A DNA stretch of 64,000 bases from Ohtaekwangia sp966211525 (GTDB lineage: Bacteria; Bacteroidota; Bacteroidia; Cytophagales; Cyclobacteriaceae). Shown piece after piece: positions 8,968 to 18,479 of the stretch; within the stretch, counting starts at the first letter, position 1, and each line of letters opens with the position of its first letter. The stretch is from contig CBIHOZ010000007.1 in the NCBI GenBank assembly GCA_966211525.1, positions 22,181 to 86,180 of the forward strand. The letters run 5' to 3'. The notes under the pieces are model-generated. The model made no database searches. It was not told where the DNA came from and saw nothing but the letters and a program-made list of their open reading frames with translations. A program made the translations under genes and the position numbers.

Positions 8968-9720
8968 ATGGAAGAGATAGTAGATCCACACCAGTATGAC
9001 GCTTGGAATTCGATGGCAAAGAACATAGCGTTTGCTGCCTGGGCAATTGCCATTCTGATTGCTTTGTATCATGTAGTGAGACTAGCAACAATGAATGATG
9101 CCAAAACCAAATATGATTACATTAACCGGAGCGAGATTAAGACATTATGGATCGCTTCTGTTATTCTGGTAATCGGTTGCTGCTTTTACGCAAATGCAAA
9201 CATCGTAGAACTTAATGCACTTTGGATTTTCGTGCGCGTGTTCACAACATTTGCCATGGGGTTAATTGTAGCACTGATCATTCAGAACCTCTTGAAGTTT
9301 TACTATCCTTTCTTTATCGAAAAACGTTTGAAAGTACTTCGCTACAAGCCACGTGTTTCTCCGAAAACCGGTAAGGCTATGAAGCTTCTGAGTGAAGATG
9401 AAGAAGATGCTTACCTGGATGAAGGTATGCAGGCAGAAGAAAATGTATTCTCTATTGACTACGATGTATGGAAAGATGAAGAAACCGGATACGTTAAAAT
9501 TGAACGTTACTCTGGTCACTTACATGCATTGCAATGCCCTGAGTGCAACTACCAAACCTTTAAAGTTGTACGCGAAGAGATTCTGAAAAATCCTTCCGCT
9601 ACTGAAGAAGGCGAACTGTTGAAGCATTTCCAGTGTGGCTATTGTGGATACAAGGCCAAGAAAACTGTTACGTTAAGAATGTCTCAGAAATTTGAAGAAT
9701 CATCAGCAGCAACGGCATAA
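8968..9720 (+). CDS. Membrane protein with C-terminal zinc ribbon (unknown function)
   Basis: I do not recognise a named family. Three hydrophobic segments lie at about residues 19-38, 59-75 and 84-107. An acidic linker (LLSEDEEDAYLDEG) follows, then a soluble domain with two CxxC knuckles, C190-x2-C193 and C223-x2-C226, which look like a four-Cys zinc ribbon. There is no signal peptide, so the ribbon is probably cytoplasmic. It is a single gene; a TATATTTG -7 box at 8928-8935 may drive it and a strong terminator follows. A metal-binding, nucleic-acid or protein-interaction role is possible. Confidence 0.75.
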   Translation: MEEIVDPHQYDAWNSMAKNIAFAAWAIAILIALYHVVRLATMNDAKTKYDYINRSEIKTLWIASVILVIGCCFYANANIVELNALWIFVRVFTTFAMGLIVALIIQNLLKFYYPFFIEKRLKVLRYKPRVSPKTGKAMKLLSEDEEDAYLDEGMQAEENVFSIDYDVWKDEETGYVKIERYSGHLHALQCPECNYQTFKVVREEILKNPSATEEGELLKHFQCGYCGYKAKKTVTLRMSQKFEESSAATA

Positions 9721-9741
9721 CACTTTTACTAGATAATACTA

Positions 9742-9770
9742 AAAAATCCCGGGCTACCCTCGGGATTTTT
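9742..9770. terminator. Bidirectional terminator
   Basis: Perfect inverted repeat AAAAATCCCG / CGGGATTTTT (9742-9751 and 9761-9770) with a 9-nt loop. It sits between the zinc-ribbon membrane gene (plus) and the purine nucleoside phosphorylase gene (minus) and can serve both. Confidence 0.88.
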
Positions 9771-9778
9771 TATTTGTT

Positions 9779-10594
9779 TTAAATCCGGCCGATCAACTCT
9801 TTATATAGTTTGGTCAATACCGGCTCTGACTTGCCGGCTACAGCAATGATCTCCGCTATATTAACAGGCTTCAGGTTATCCGGATCACAATCATCTGTGA
9901 GCACAGATATAGCGCAGCAGGGCAAGCCCATGTGGTTTGCTACAATAACTTCAGGCACGGTACTCATGCCCACAGCATCGGCACCCATGTTGCGTAGGAA
10001 ACGATACTCTGCTCGAGTTTCCAGGTTAGGTCCCGTTACACTTACATATACACCTGTATGCAGCTTTATACCTTGCTCGCGGGCAATGGTTGTCAGCAGG
10101 CTATTGAGGTGGGCTGAGTACGGCTGGCTCATGTCCGGGAAGCGAGGTCCCAGCAAGTCGTTATTTATACCTCGTAACGGATTATCGGGTTGAAAATTTA
10201 TATGATCATCGAGCAGCATCAGCTCGCCTTTTTTCCAGCTCAGATTCATGTTGCCCGCAGCATTGGACAATAACAGATATTTTATTCCCAGTGATTTCAT
10301 AACACGCACCGGAAAGGTAATCTGCTGCATGCTATAGCCTTCGTAGTAATGGAAACGGCCTTGCATGGCCAGTATATATTTGCCGTTCAGCAATCCATAG
10401 ATAAGTTTACCCTTATGCGACTCTACCGTTGACACGGGAAAGTGCGGTATAGTATGATACTCGATTACTACAGGATTCTGAATCTCTTTTACAAAAAGAT
10501 TACCGAGACCTGTACCGAGAATTACACCAACCTCAGGCTGCGTTACTCCTTGCTTCCGGATATAGTCTATCGCTTCTTTGATCTGATCAATCAT
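9779..10594 (-). CDS. punA: Purine nucleoside phosphorylase (trimeric type)
   Basis: Splits purine nucleosides with phosphate into base and (deoxy)ribose 1-phosphate in salvage. Motifs of the trimeric PNP/MTAP family include GVILGTGLGNL (phosphate loop), GRFHYYEGYSMQQITFPVRV and NAAGNMN, and TGPNLETRAEYR near residue 190. The 271-aa length fits this class rather than the hexameric DeoD class of about 235 aa. It follows the RND genes on the same strand but is separated from them by a terminator, so it is probably transcribed alone. Confidence 0.93.
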   Translation of the reverse strand: MIDQIKEAIDYIRKQGVTQPEVGVILGTGLGNLFVKEIQNPVVIEYHTIPHFPVSTVESHKGKLIYGLLNGKYILAMQGRFHYYEGYSMQQITFPVRVMKSLGIKYLLLSNAAGNMNLSWKKGELMLLDDHINFQPDNPLRGINNDLLGPRFPDMSQPYSAHLNSLLTTIAREQGIKLHTGVYVSVTGPNLETRAEYRFLRNMGADAVGMSTVPEVIVANHMGLPCCAISVLTDDCDPDNLKPVNIAEIIAVAGKSEPVLTKLYKELIGRI

Positions 10595-10658
10595 ATTATA
10601 ATACGCGTTATGCTGTTTGTTAAATATACTATATCACTGTGAAGTATCGACAACAAAA

Positions 10659-10679
10659 AAGCCCGCATGCAGCAGGCTT
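10659..10679 (-). terminator. Terminator of the RND efflux operon
   Basis: On the minus strand AAGCCTGC / GCGGGCTT pair over 8 bp (one U-G wobble) around a 5-nt loop, followed by a T-run. It lies directly after the tolC-like stop. Confidence 0.75.
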
Positions 10680-10704
10680 CGTATACTTCATTATAAAGAT
10701 GTTG

Positions 10705-12030
10705 TTACTTCAACAGGCCACCGTTCAGCCGTAGCAATTCGGTTTCAGCAACCTTGGCGAGGTACCGGGCGTTGATCAAACGGTTATAGGCATCGGCAAG
10801 ACTTTGCTGTGCAGTACGCAATTCTATAAAGGTGGTGATACCTCTTTTAAAGCCTTCGAGCGCGATGTAAACATTTTCTTTAGCCAGGAGTATGGTTTCC
10901 TCTTCGATCAGCAATATTCGTTTGGCATTATCATAGTCAACATACGCGTTTTTCAGATTAGCATTCACGTTTGTCTTGAGCTGATCATAGAATAACTGCT
11001 GCCGGGTATAATTCAAATCTGCCTGCTTGATTAATCGCCTGGTGTTAAATCCATTCAGTATCGGTACCGTCAGTGTCAACCCATAGTTATACCCGTCTGA
11101 CTGGCTATATAATGCCGAGAACGGGTTGATCAGTTTAATGTTATCCGTCTTGGAGTAATTATAGGCTGCGTTAAAACTTAGCACCGGAAACAGTTCTGCC
11201 TTGCGTTCATGCAACGAGAGTCGCGCTATATCTCTGTTCATAGAGGAAGCACGAAGACTATAATTAGTTGCTTCAAGATTAGATGCGAGTTCTTCCTGTT
11301 TCAGATCCAGGTTAATGATGATTGTATCGGCTACATCGTAGGGTAATGGAAGCTGTGAGTCAACCAACGCATTCAGTTGCTCTTTTAACTGAACAATGAG
11401 CGACTCCTGCTGAATGGTAAGTGTCCGCTGCGCATTGAAGTCAACTTTTGCCTGAAGCAGTTCCGGTTTACCGCCAGTCCCTACCTGTAATTTTCGCTCG
11501 GCAAGTTTTACACGTTCTTCGCTTACTGCCATTTGCTCTTGCGTAGCTTTGAGCTGTTGCTTCTGGCGCACGATATCATAGTAATTGTTGATTACATTAG
11601 CGATGGTTGTAACCATCTGATCTTTCACCAGCAGTTCACCTTGTGCATTTATATAGCGGATGCGCTCAACCGTAGCAAACATCTTCGTTCCATCAAACAA
11701 AGTCCAATTGAGTTGTACCGAAGCGTTAGTGTTGTTAGACACTGCCTTACCGCTGTTATTACGAGTGGCGTCTTCGAAGCGAAGTTCCTGGTTATTATTA
11801 TTGCGTGTAATGGCAGCTGTACCATTTACCTGCGGTGCAAAGGCAGCCCATGCATACCCTTGATCAGTAGCGTAAGCCTCGGATGTGTTTTTGGATAACC
11901 GTACATCGTAATTTTTTTCAAGTGCGAGTGCAATTACCTGTTCTAGTGATATCTGTTCCTGCGCATACGCTGTATTCTGAAATTGAAAAAAAGATATAGC
12001 AAGGAGTATTACCGAAAGTCTAATCTTCAT
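10705..12030 (-). CDS. TolC-family outer-membrane efflux protein
   Basis: Outer-membrane channel of the tripartite pump encoded with it. A signal peptide (ends NTAYAQ, about residue 24) is followed by two TolC-type coiled-coil repeats rich in Gln, Ala and Glu, for example KQQLKATQEQMAVSEERVKLAERK. The repeat ends in the family pattern TTFIELRTAQQSLADAYNRLINARYLA. The 441-aa length is typical. Its start overlaps the inner-membrane pump gene by 11 bp, and it is the last gene of the operon. Confidence 0.93.
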   Translation of the reverse strand: MKIRLSVILLAISFFQFQNTAYAQEQISLEQVIALALEKNYDVRLSKNTSEAYATDQGYAWAAFAPQVNGTAAITRNNNNQELRFEDATRNNSGKAVSNNTNASVQLNWTLFDGTKMFATVERIRYINAQGELLVKDQMVTTIANVINNYYDIVRQKQQLKATQEQMAVSEERVKLAERKLQVGTGGKPELLQAKVDFNAQRTLTIQQESLIVQLKEQLNALVDSQLPLPYDVADTIIINLDLKQEELASNLEATNYSLRASSMNRDIARLSLHERKAELFPVLSFNAAYNYSKTDNIKLINPFSALYSQSDGYNYGLTLTVPILNGFNTRRLIKQADLNYTRQQLFYDQLKTNVNANLKNAYVDYDNAKRILLIEEETILLAKENVYIALEGFKRGITTFIELRTAQQSLADAYNRLINARYLAKVAETELLRLNGGLLK

Positions 12031-15000
12031 ATACTAATTCTTTTTGTGGCTGAGGAGCAGATGCCTCGTCACCAAACTCTATGTGTTTTCTTTTAAGTGA
12101 CAGGAACGAATAGATAGCCGGAATTACAAACAAGGTTAAGATCAGCGAGAACATAATTCCACCTACAATAACAATACCCAGCGGCTGACGACTTGTTGAC
12201 GCTGCGCCTAATGAAAGTGCCAATGGTAAAGAGCCCAGCGCCATGGCAAGGCTCGTCATAAGTATAGGACGAAGACGCAGGCGTGATGCTTCGAGTACAG
12301 CTTCCATTTTCGAAAGACCTTCTTCACGTTTCTGATTGGCGAACTCAACAATGAGGATACCGTTTTTGGTAACAAGACCGATAAGCATGATCATGCCGAT
12401 CTGCGAGAATATATTAATCGTCTGCCCGAAAATATAGAGTGATATAAATGCACCGCTGATCGCGAGCGGCACCGTAAACATAATCGTTAACGGATCAACA
12501 AAGCTTTCGAACTGTGCAGCAAGAATCAGGTATATCAACACGCAAGCAAGCAGGAACGCAAAAGACGTATTACTTGAACTTTCAGCATAATCACGCGAGG
12601 TACCGGTAAGTGATGTCGTGAATGTTTCATCCAGTAGCTTGTCTGAAATTTCCTGCATTACTTTTATACCATCACCAACCGTTTTACCGGGTGCAAGGCC
12701 TGCAGATATAGTTGCCGATTTATAGCGATTGAAGTGATATAGGGATGGTGGCGTAGTTGACTCCTGTACTGATACCACGTTGTCCAATGAGATCAGCTGA
12801 CCAGTGCCTGTACGTACATACAGATTTTTCAAGTCATCCGGATCATCGCGGTCAATACGCGTTACCTGTCCCATTACCTGGTATTGTTTTCCTTCCTTGG
12901 TAAAATATCCAAAGCGAAGATTACTATATGCAAGCTGTAATGTCTGCGCTATATCCTGTACACTGATACCGAGCTGTGCTGCCTTGAGACGATTGATCTC
13001 CACACGCAGCTCCGGCTTATTAAATTTAAGATCTATATCTACACCCTGAAGCACAGGATTGCTATTGGCCTCTTCTAAAAATTCAGGTATAACCGCACGA
13101 AGTTTTTCAAGGTTGTTATTCTGAATTACAAACTGCACCGGCAAACCACCTCTTCTGTTCACCGATATAGTCTGCTCCTGTATAGCAAATGCTTTACCTT
13201 CCGGGAAACGCGATAGGTTTCGATTCACCATATCCACTATATCCTGCTGCGATCGATCTCTGTCTTGTGGATCAGACAATGTTACCCGAACAAAGCCCGT
13301 GTTAACTGCTCCACCACCGGTAAAGCCAGGAGCGGTAACCGAGAGCGCAGTTTTATATTCCGGTATCGAGTCTTGCACAAATCCTACCAGGTCCTGCACA
13401 TAGCGATCCATATAGTCGTATGAAGTTCCTTCAACAGCAGTCAATTGTAAACGGAACTGGTTACGATCCTCCATTGGAGCCAGCTCAGACTGCATATTGG
13501 TACCGATAAACCAGGCTGATGCAACACACAATACAATGATCAGGAACGAGATCCAGCGTATGCGCATAAAGCTTTCGAGTAAACGCCTGTATCCATCTTC
13601 CATACCTCTGAAAAATGGTTCGGTTACACGATAGAACCACGAGTGTTCATGCTTGCTACGGGTAAGCTTTACACTCAGCACCGGTGTAAGCGTAAGCGAT
13701 ACGAAGCATGATACGAGTACAGCAGACGCCACCACAATTCCGAACTCACGGAACAAACGACCAACAAATCCCTGCAGGAATAATATAGGCAGGAACACCA
13801 CCGCGAGCGTAATGGACGTGGAGATTACAGCAAAGAAAATCTCTTTTGACCCTTCGCGTGCTGCCTGGTATTTATTCATACCCTGTTCCAGCTTCTTGTA
13901 TATATTTTCGGTAACTACGATACCATCATCTACCACAAGGCCTGTAGCGAGTACTATACCAAGCATGGTGAGCACGTTTATCGAGAACCCACAGAGATAC
14001 ATAATGAAAAATGTAGCCACGAGGGATACCGGTATATCTATCAACGGACGTATAGCGATAATGAAATCGCGGAAGAACAGGTAGATGATCAATACAACAA
14101 GTAAGAACGAAATGATCAAAGTCTCCTCTACTTCTTCAATGGAACGTTTGATGAACACTGTCTGATCCATCGCTATATCCAGTGATATATCTTCCGGAAC
14201 TTCCTTCTTGATCTGCTCCAGTCGCTTATAGAACTCATCGGATATTTCTACATAGTTAGAGCCGGGCAGTGGAACAATGGCAAGCCCTACCATCGGTATA
14301 TTACTTTCACGCAGTATGGATTCTTCGTTCTCAGGTCCGAGCAAGGCTTGTCCTATATCGCGCAGGCGTATATCTCCCTGTGCTGTTGATTTGATAATTA
14401 CTCTCTCAAAATCTTCTTCAGTATATAATTTACCAAAGGTTCTTACGGTAAGTTCAGTTGCATTACCGGCAATTTTACCGGAAGGCAATTCAACGTTTTC
14501 TTTATTGAGCGCTGTCTGTACATCGAGTGGCGTTAAGCTATAGGCGCTGAGTTTGGCAGGGTCAAGCCAGATGCGCATGGCGTAACGTTTCTCTCCCCAT
14601 ATCTGTATACTACTTACACCGGGAATGGTTTGCAGGCGTTCCACCAATACGTTGTTGGCATACTCGGTTAATTGCAACGAATTCTTTGTCGTGCTTTGCA
14701 CCGTCATCGAGATAATAGCATCGGAGTTTGCATCTGCTTTTGCAACTACCGGAGGGTTCGGAAGATCTTGAGGTAATGACCGTATAGCCTGCGATACTTT
14801 ATCGCGCACATCGTTTGTAGCAGCTTCCAGATCTATACCCAGCTCAAATTCGATATTGATGTTACTGGTACCAACACTGGAAGAGGATATTATATTCTTG
14901 ATACCTGCTATACCGTTGATTGATTTTTCAAGCGGCTCTGTTATCTGCGACTCAATGATATCTGCGTTCGCACCAGAATAGGTAGTACGCACGTTCACCA

Positions 15001-15130
15001 CCGGCGGATCTATAGCCGGGTAGTCGCGTATACCCAAAAAGTTAAAGCCTATAATTCCGAACAGCACCAGGATGATGTTCATCACAAATGCGAGTACCGG
15101 TCTTCGTAAGCTTACTTCAGAAATGTTCAT
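12020..15130 (-). CDS. RND efflux pump, inner-membrane transporter (HAE1/AcrB type)
   Basis: Proton-driven drug/metabolite exporter of about 12 membrane spans and 1036 aa, the normal AcrB length. The N-terminus MNISEVSLRRPVLAFVMNI is typical. The proton-relay pair is visible as DD in ATGLVVDDGIVVTEN (TM4), and the TM10 Lys in GLVTKNGILIVEFANQ. Two large periplasmic loops carry the porter and docking domains. It is flanked by the adaptor (10-bp gap) and the TolC-like channel (overlap), so all three parts are produced together. The drug range cannot be predicted. Confidence 0.96.
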   Translation of the reverse strand: MNISEVSLRRPVLAFVMNIILVLFGIIGFNFLGIRDYPAIDPPVVNVRTTYSGANADIIESQITEPLEKSINGIAGIKNIISSSSVGTSNINIEFELGIDLEAATNDVRDKVSQAIRSLPQDLPNPPVVAKADANSDAIISMTVQSTTKNSLQLTEYANNVLVERLQTIPGVSSIQIWGEKRYAMRIWLDPAKLSAYSLTPLDVQTALNKENVELPSGKIAGNATELTVRTFGKLYTEEDFERVIIKSTAQGDIRLRDIGQALLGPENEESILRESNIPMVGLAIVPLPGSNYVEISDEFYKRLEQIKKEVPEDISLDIAMDQTVFIKRSIEEVEETLIISFLLVVLIIYLFFRDFIIAIRPLIDIPVSLVATFFIMYLCGFSINVLTMLGIVLATGLVVDDGIVVTENIYKKLEQGMNKYQAAREGSKEIFFAVISTSITLAVVFLPILFLQGFVGRLFREFGIVVASAVLVSCFVSLTLTPVLSVKLTRSKHEHSWFYRVTEPFFRGMEDGYRRLLESFMRIRWISFLIIVLCVASAWFIGTNMQSELAPMEDRNQFRLQLTAVEGTSYDYMDRYVQDLVGFVQDSIPEYKTALSVTAPGFTGGGAVNTGFVRVTLSDPQDRDRSQQDIVDMVNRNLSRFPEGKAFAIQEQTISVNRRGGLPVQFVIQNNNLEKLRAVIPEFLEEANSNPVLQGVDIDLKFNKPELRVEINRLKAAQLGISVQDIAQTLQLAYSNLRFGYFTKEGKQYQVMGQVTRIDRDDPDDLKNLYVRTGTGQLISLDNVVSVQESTTPPSLYHFNRYKSATISAGLAPGKTVGDGIKVMQEISDKLLDETFTTSLTGTSRDYAESSSNTSFAFLLACVLIYLILAAQFESFVDPLTIMFTVPLAISGAFISLYIFGQTINIFSQIGMIMLIGLVTKNGILIVEFANQKREEGLSKMEAVLEASRLRLRPILMTSLAMALGSLPLALSLGAASTSRQPLGIVIVGGIMFSLILTLFVIPAIYSFLSLKRKHIEFGDEASAPQPQKELVYED

Positions 15131-15140
15131 AGTGTTTTCC

Positions 15141-16193
15141 TTAGAGGGTGTTCACCTTTGTTATTTTTACTTTGGAAGTTGGCCGTATAGCCATTAACCC
15201 GGAGGTTATTACGGTATCGCCAGGCTTGAGTCCGGTAAGGATCTGTATATAGGCTGAATCACGTATACCAGTCTGCACACTGGTAAACATCACGCTGTCA
15301 TTTCGAACAAGTATAACCTGCTTATCGCGGGCGGTAGGTATAACTGCCTCGGTTGGCACAAGCAATGCCTGGTTATCCTGACCTAGTTGCAGATTTACTT
15401 TTGCAAATATACCAGGCACCAGCTCGGGATGTTTTTCATTTACAACAGCACGTATTTTTAGTGTTCGTGTATTCTGATCAACACTGCTTTCGGTTGCCAG
15501 AATAGTTGCTTTGTGTGGCTGGCCTCCTCCGTCTACTTTGAAACTTACTTTATATCCTTTCTGCAATTCCTTCGCATATTTTTCAGGAACTGAAAATTCA
15601 AGCTTCAATTGATCTACCTGCCGAATTGTAGTCACCACATCTGTAGGCGATATATAGGAGCCCAAGCTGATGTTACGCAGACCGACTCTGCCGGTATAGG
15701 GCGCACGTATTTCTGTTTTCGATATAGCAATCTCGGTTGACTCTATATCTGCTTTCAGGTTTTCAACATCGAGTGCTGCAAGATCGTAATCCTGCTGACT
15801 GATACCATTAATCTTTACCAGCTCGCGGTTACGTTCTTCTGTTTTTACTTTGATCTGGAGTTGTACCTGTAATTTTTTAAGTTGTGCCTGCAGGTCTTTA
15901 TCAAAGAGTTTTACCAGCAACGTTCCCTTTTGTACAAGTGCACCTTCATTTATATTCAGTGCAACAACACGTCCTCCTACCTCCGCGCGAAGTTGTGTTT
16001 CTTCGAAGGGAAGCAGTGAACCGGGCACTTCTATATTTTCGCTAATGGAGCTTCGCGCTACACGAAATGCATCCGCTGTTACGGGTCCTTGCATACGCGG
16101 GCGACCTGCTGCTGCCTGATTATCTTTCTTTGATTTACAGGATGCACCAAGCACCAACGCAAAAGCAAACAATAGAATACTAAATCTTGACAT
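15141..16193 (-). CDS. RND efflux periplasmic adaptor (MFP)
   Basis: Membrane-fusion protein that links the pump to the TolC channel. The N-terminus has a lipobox-like LVLGASC (Cys about residue 19), suggesting a lipoprotein. A split lipoyl domain follows (VGGRVVALNINEGALVQKG and IRAPYTGRVGLRNISLG) around a short coiled coil, then beta-barrel and membrane-proximal domains. The 350-aa length is usual. It is the first gene of the three-gene operon, and 77 bp separate it from coaE upstream, so read-through from coaE is possible. Confidence 0.94.
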   Translation of the reverse strand: MSRFSILLFAFALVLGASCKSKKDNQAAAGRPRMQGPVTADAFRVARSSISENIEVPGSLLPFEETQLRAEVGGRVVALNINEGALVQKGTLLVKLFDKDLQAQLKKLQVQLQIKVKTEERNRELVKINGISQQDYDLAALDVENLKADIESTEIAISKTEIRAPYTGRVGLRNISLGSYISPTDVVTTIRQVDQLKLEFSVPEKYAKELQKGYKVSFKVDGGGQPHKATILATESSVDQNTRTLKIRAVVNEKHPELVPGIFAKVNLQLGQDNQALLVPTEAVIPTARDKQVILVRNDSVMFTSVQTGIRDSAYIQILTGLKPGDTVITSGLMAIRPTSKVKITKVNTL

Positions 16194-16270
16194 TATACAA
16201 TTAAGTTCGATAGCTTTTTAAATTAACACGCTCGATACTGATCTGGTTCAGGAAGGAATAAGGGCACCAA

Positions 16271-16873
16271 TCAGGCTATAGGCATTCGAAGACGGTTGTG
16301 CAGCGCGAGCACTTGTGGGATAATCAGGGAAGACTCATCGTTGTAAATTATGAAGTCTGCACGTTTCAGTTTTTCTTCCTCAGACATCTGCTTTCGTATT
16401 ATTTCGCGCACCTGCTGTTCAGCCCTTCCATCGCGATGCATAACCCTTTTAATGCGTACCTCTTCCGGAGCATGAACCACTATAATTTTATCCAGCGTCT
16501 TATAAGAGCCTGCCTCAAACAAAAGCGCTGCTTCTTTTAGTACATACGCTTTATTGTTGTGACGCTTTACCCACTGGGTATAATTTTCACCTACGCGGGG
16601 ATGTACCAGTTTATTCAGCACATCCAGTCTGTCCTGCTTATTAAATACTACTTCGCTCAGGTATTTCCGGTTCAGGGTTCCATCGCTTAGGTACGACAAA
16701 TCACCGAATTCTTTCTTTATCTGTGATACCAGAATTCCATCGGTGGTCATTAATTCTTTCGCATGGCTGTCTGCATCATATACAGGAATACCGAGGCATG
16801 CAAAAATTTTTGAGACGAGTGTTTTACCCGAACCGATTCCGCCGGTAATACCAATTTGAAGAGGATTACTCAC
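16271..16873 (-). CDS. coaE: Dephospho-CoA kinase
   Basis: Last step of coenzyme A synthesis: phosphorylates the 3'-OH of dephospho-CoA. The P-loop GITGGIGSGK starts at residue 8; DADSHAKEL and LHPRVGENY are typical CoaE segments, and LLFEAGSY sits where the family has LL(F/I)E. It is 200 aa. The start is GTG at 16873, since no ATG precedes the P-loop; it begins 3 bp after the YbbR gene, so translational coupling is likely. yajC-ybbR-coaE is a common Bacteroidota gene order. Confidence 0.94.
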   Translation of the reverse strand: MSNPLQIGITGGIGSGKTLVSKIFACLGIPVYDADSHAKELMTTDGILVSQIKKEFGDLSYLSDGTLNRKYLSEVVFNKQDRLDVLNKLVHPRVGENYTQWVKRHNNKAYVLKEAALLFEAGSYKTLDKIIVVHAPEEVRIKRVMHRDGRAEQQVREIIRKQMSEEEKLKRADFIIYNDESSLIIPQVLALHNRLRMPIA

Positions 16874-16876
16874 ACT

Positions 16877-17794
16877 TTAAAATTTAATGTATAGGGAATC
16901 TATCTTGATCACCTTAGCGTATGGAGGCAACCCCTGTAAAACAGGTTGTACCCGCTTGACACCGCGTGAGAAATTTTGCAGGTCTACAACTGCTTTCAGT
17001 GAGTCGCGATTATAGCTGTTCATAGCACGCTGCGGTATAGCAAACGTGCAGGGCAACCTGCGAAACCCAAGCGAAGGCCTCGCGCCCTTGGGAAGATTGA
17101 TGAGTTCAACCTGAATGGAATCTGTTATTTGCCGCAACAAGTCTACTTCGAAATTCACATGTACTGTAGGCGGATTTCTACGAATCAATTCACTGTTTAC
17201 AAATTGTACTTCAACTTCGTTGTGAAAATTTTCATCGATGTTGCGCTGCGGAAGTTTTAAATACAACGGCTCCGAAATACTCTTTACCAATTTCCACGGG
17301 CCTTCAATAAAAATACTATCCGGTGTAATGGTTGGTTTACTGGTCATGATATACCCGCTCTTAAAGAGTATAGATGGCGTATCAACAGCAAGGCTTATCC
17401 ATCTCTTCCCTTTTGGTTCTATCGCTATATGTAGTGTGTCCGTTAAAACAAAATTGATCTGAAGGCGCTCAAGCTGGTTGGCAAACAACGGAGGCAAGGT
17501 GCTGCCTACAATCTTTTTTACTTCTACCGGTCGCTCTAACGGAATGACTAACGGAGGAATTTTCAACCCGAGACTTCTCCGGAACAGGTCCCACCCTATA
17601 CCAGTTACATTGATGCGCACGATCTGCGGCAGCGGATGGATGGGTATATAATTCTCGTGATCGTAATCAAATTTAACGGGAAAGGTAATGTTGGTAGTAT
17701 AGTTTTTATTCAACGCGTTAAAAAACCAAAAGACCGTAGCTGCGAACAAACACAGTACAACGGCCTTCCAGTTTTTTCTATCTAAACGTAACAA
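16877..17794 (-). CDS. YbbR/CdaR-like domain protein
   Basis: Single-pass membrane protein with an N-terminal anchor (about residues 10-28, WKAVVLCLFAATVFWFFNAL) and extracytoplasmic YbbR-like repeats. In Bacillus the family member CdaR controls the c-di-AMP synthase CdaA; that role is not demonstrated for this lone form, since no cdaA is adjacent. The start is TTG at 17794, because no in-frame ATG or GTG lies between it and an upstream stop. It sits between yajC and coaE and is probably co-transcribed with them. Confidence 0.82.
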   Translation of the reverse strand: MLRLDRKNWKAVVLCLFAATVFWFFNALNKNYTTNITFPVKFDYDHENYIPIHPLPQIVRINVTGIGWDLFRRSLGLKIPPLVIPLERPVEVKKIVGSTLPPLFANQLERLQINFVLTDTLHIAIEPKGKRWISLAVDTPSILFKSGYIMTSKPTITPDSIFIEGPWKLVKSISEPLYLKLPQRNIDENFHNEVEVQFVNSELIRRNPPTVHVNFEVDLLRQITDSIQVELINLPKGARPSLGFRRLPCTFAIPQRAMNSYNRDSLKAVVDLQNFSRGVKRVQPVLQGLPPYAKVIKIDSLYIKF

Positions 17795-17868
17795 GCTGAA
17801 TAAATTTAGGTGTGTACGTTATCACGTGTTTTGGTGTGTACGTTGGGGCGTGATGTAGCACGCGTACG

Positions 17869-18180
17869 TTATTTTTTGTTTGCTATTGCTTTCGTTGCTT
17901 CCAAAGAGATGGCAGACTTGTTAAAACGGATACGACCGCCTTTCTCTACTTCCAGAATAAACGTATCGCCTTCCAGTTCGGCCACGGTACCATGTGCACC
18001 ACCGATGGTAACAACTGCATCACCGCGTTTAATTTCATCTATGAACTTCTTCTGATCTTTAGCTTTTTTCTGTTGCGGGCGGATCATAAAGAAATAGAAT
18101 ACTACGATGATCGCTCCGAAGAAAATAAACTGAAAATAAGGATTGCTTTGTTGCTGCGCTTGTAACAGGATTGAGTACAT
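17869..18180 (-). CDS. yajC: Preprotein translocase subunit YajC
   Basis: Small accessory protein of the SecDF-YajC complex. At 103 aa it has one N-terminal membrane span (about 18-37) and the hallmark FFMIRPQQKKAKDQKKF, followed by the conserved small beta domain GDAVVTIGGAHGTVAELEGDTFILEV. First gene of yajC-ybbR-coaE, with a well-formed promoter just upstream. In other Bacteroidota nusB often precedes it; here the upstream neighbour is a divergent NTF2-like gene. Confidence 0.95.
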   Translation of the reverse strand: MYSILLQAQQQSNPYFQFIFFGAIIVVFYFFMIRPQQKKAKDQKKFIDEIKRGDAVVTIGGAHGTVAELEGDTFILEVEKGGRIRFNKSAISLEATKAIANKK

Positions 18181-18201
18181 ATTGTTTTTTATTTAAGGGT
18201 C

Positions 18202-18233
18202 CAAAGTTATCCTAATTAGACCAAACATACCAA
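18202..18233 (-). promoter_or_regulatory. yajC operon promoter
   Basis: On the minus strand: TTG (18233-18231), a 21-nt spacer and TAACTTTG (18209-18202), matching the Bacteroidota consensus. It sits 22 nt upstream of the yajC ATG. The rest of the 299-bp gap up to the NTF2-like gene shows only an imperfect hairpin near 18298-18325. Confidence 0.6.
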
Positions 18234-18479
18234 CGTTTATTGCCAGGAATTCAACCCGTTAAACGTCCTTATAGTACCGCTTATCACGGGTCGCCATCAC
18301 TTTTCTTGTCTTACAAAAAGAAGTGTGAAGACGAACCTGCAGGGTGTAGAGAAGCTTCCCTCTCTGATTACAACCATCCTGCCTTTTATCCAGCTAAAAA
18401 GATATACCTGTAAATAACGCAATCATTTTCTATCTTGGACAACAGCCGCATTACGTTAATTTATCCAGCAGTAAACACT

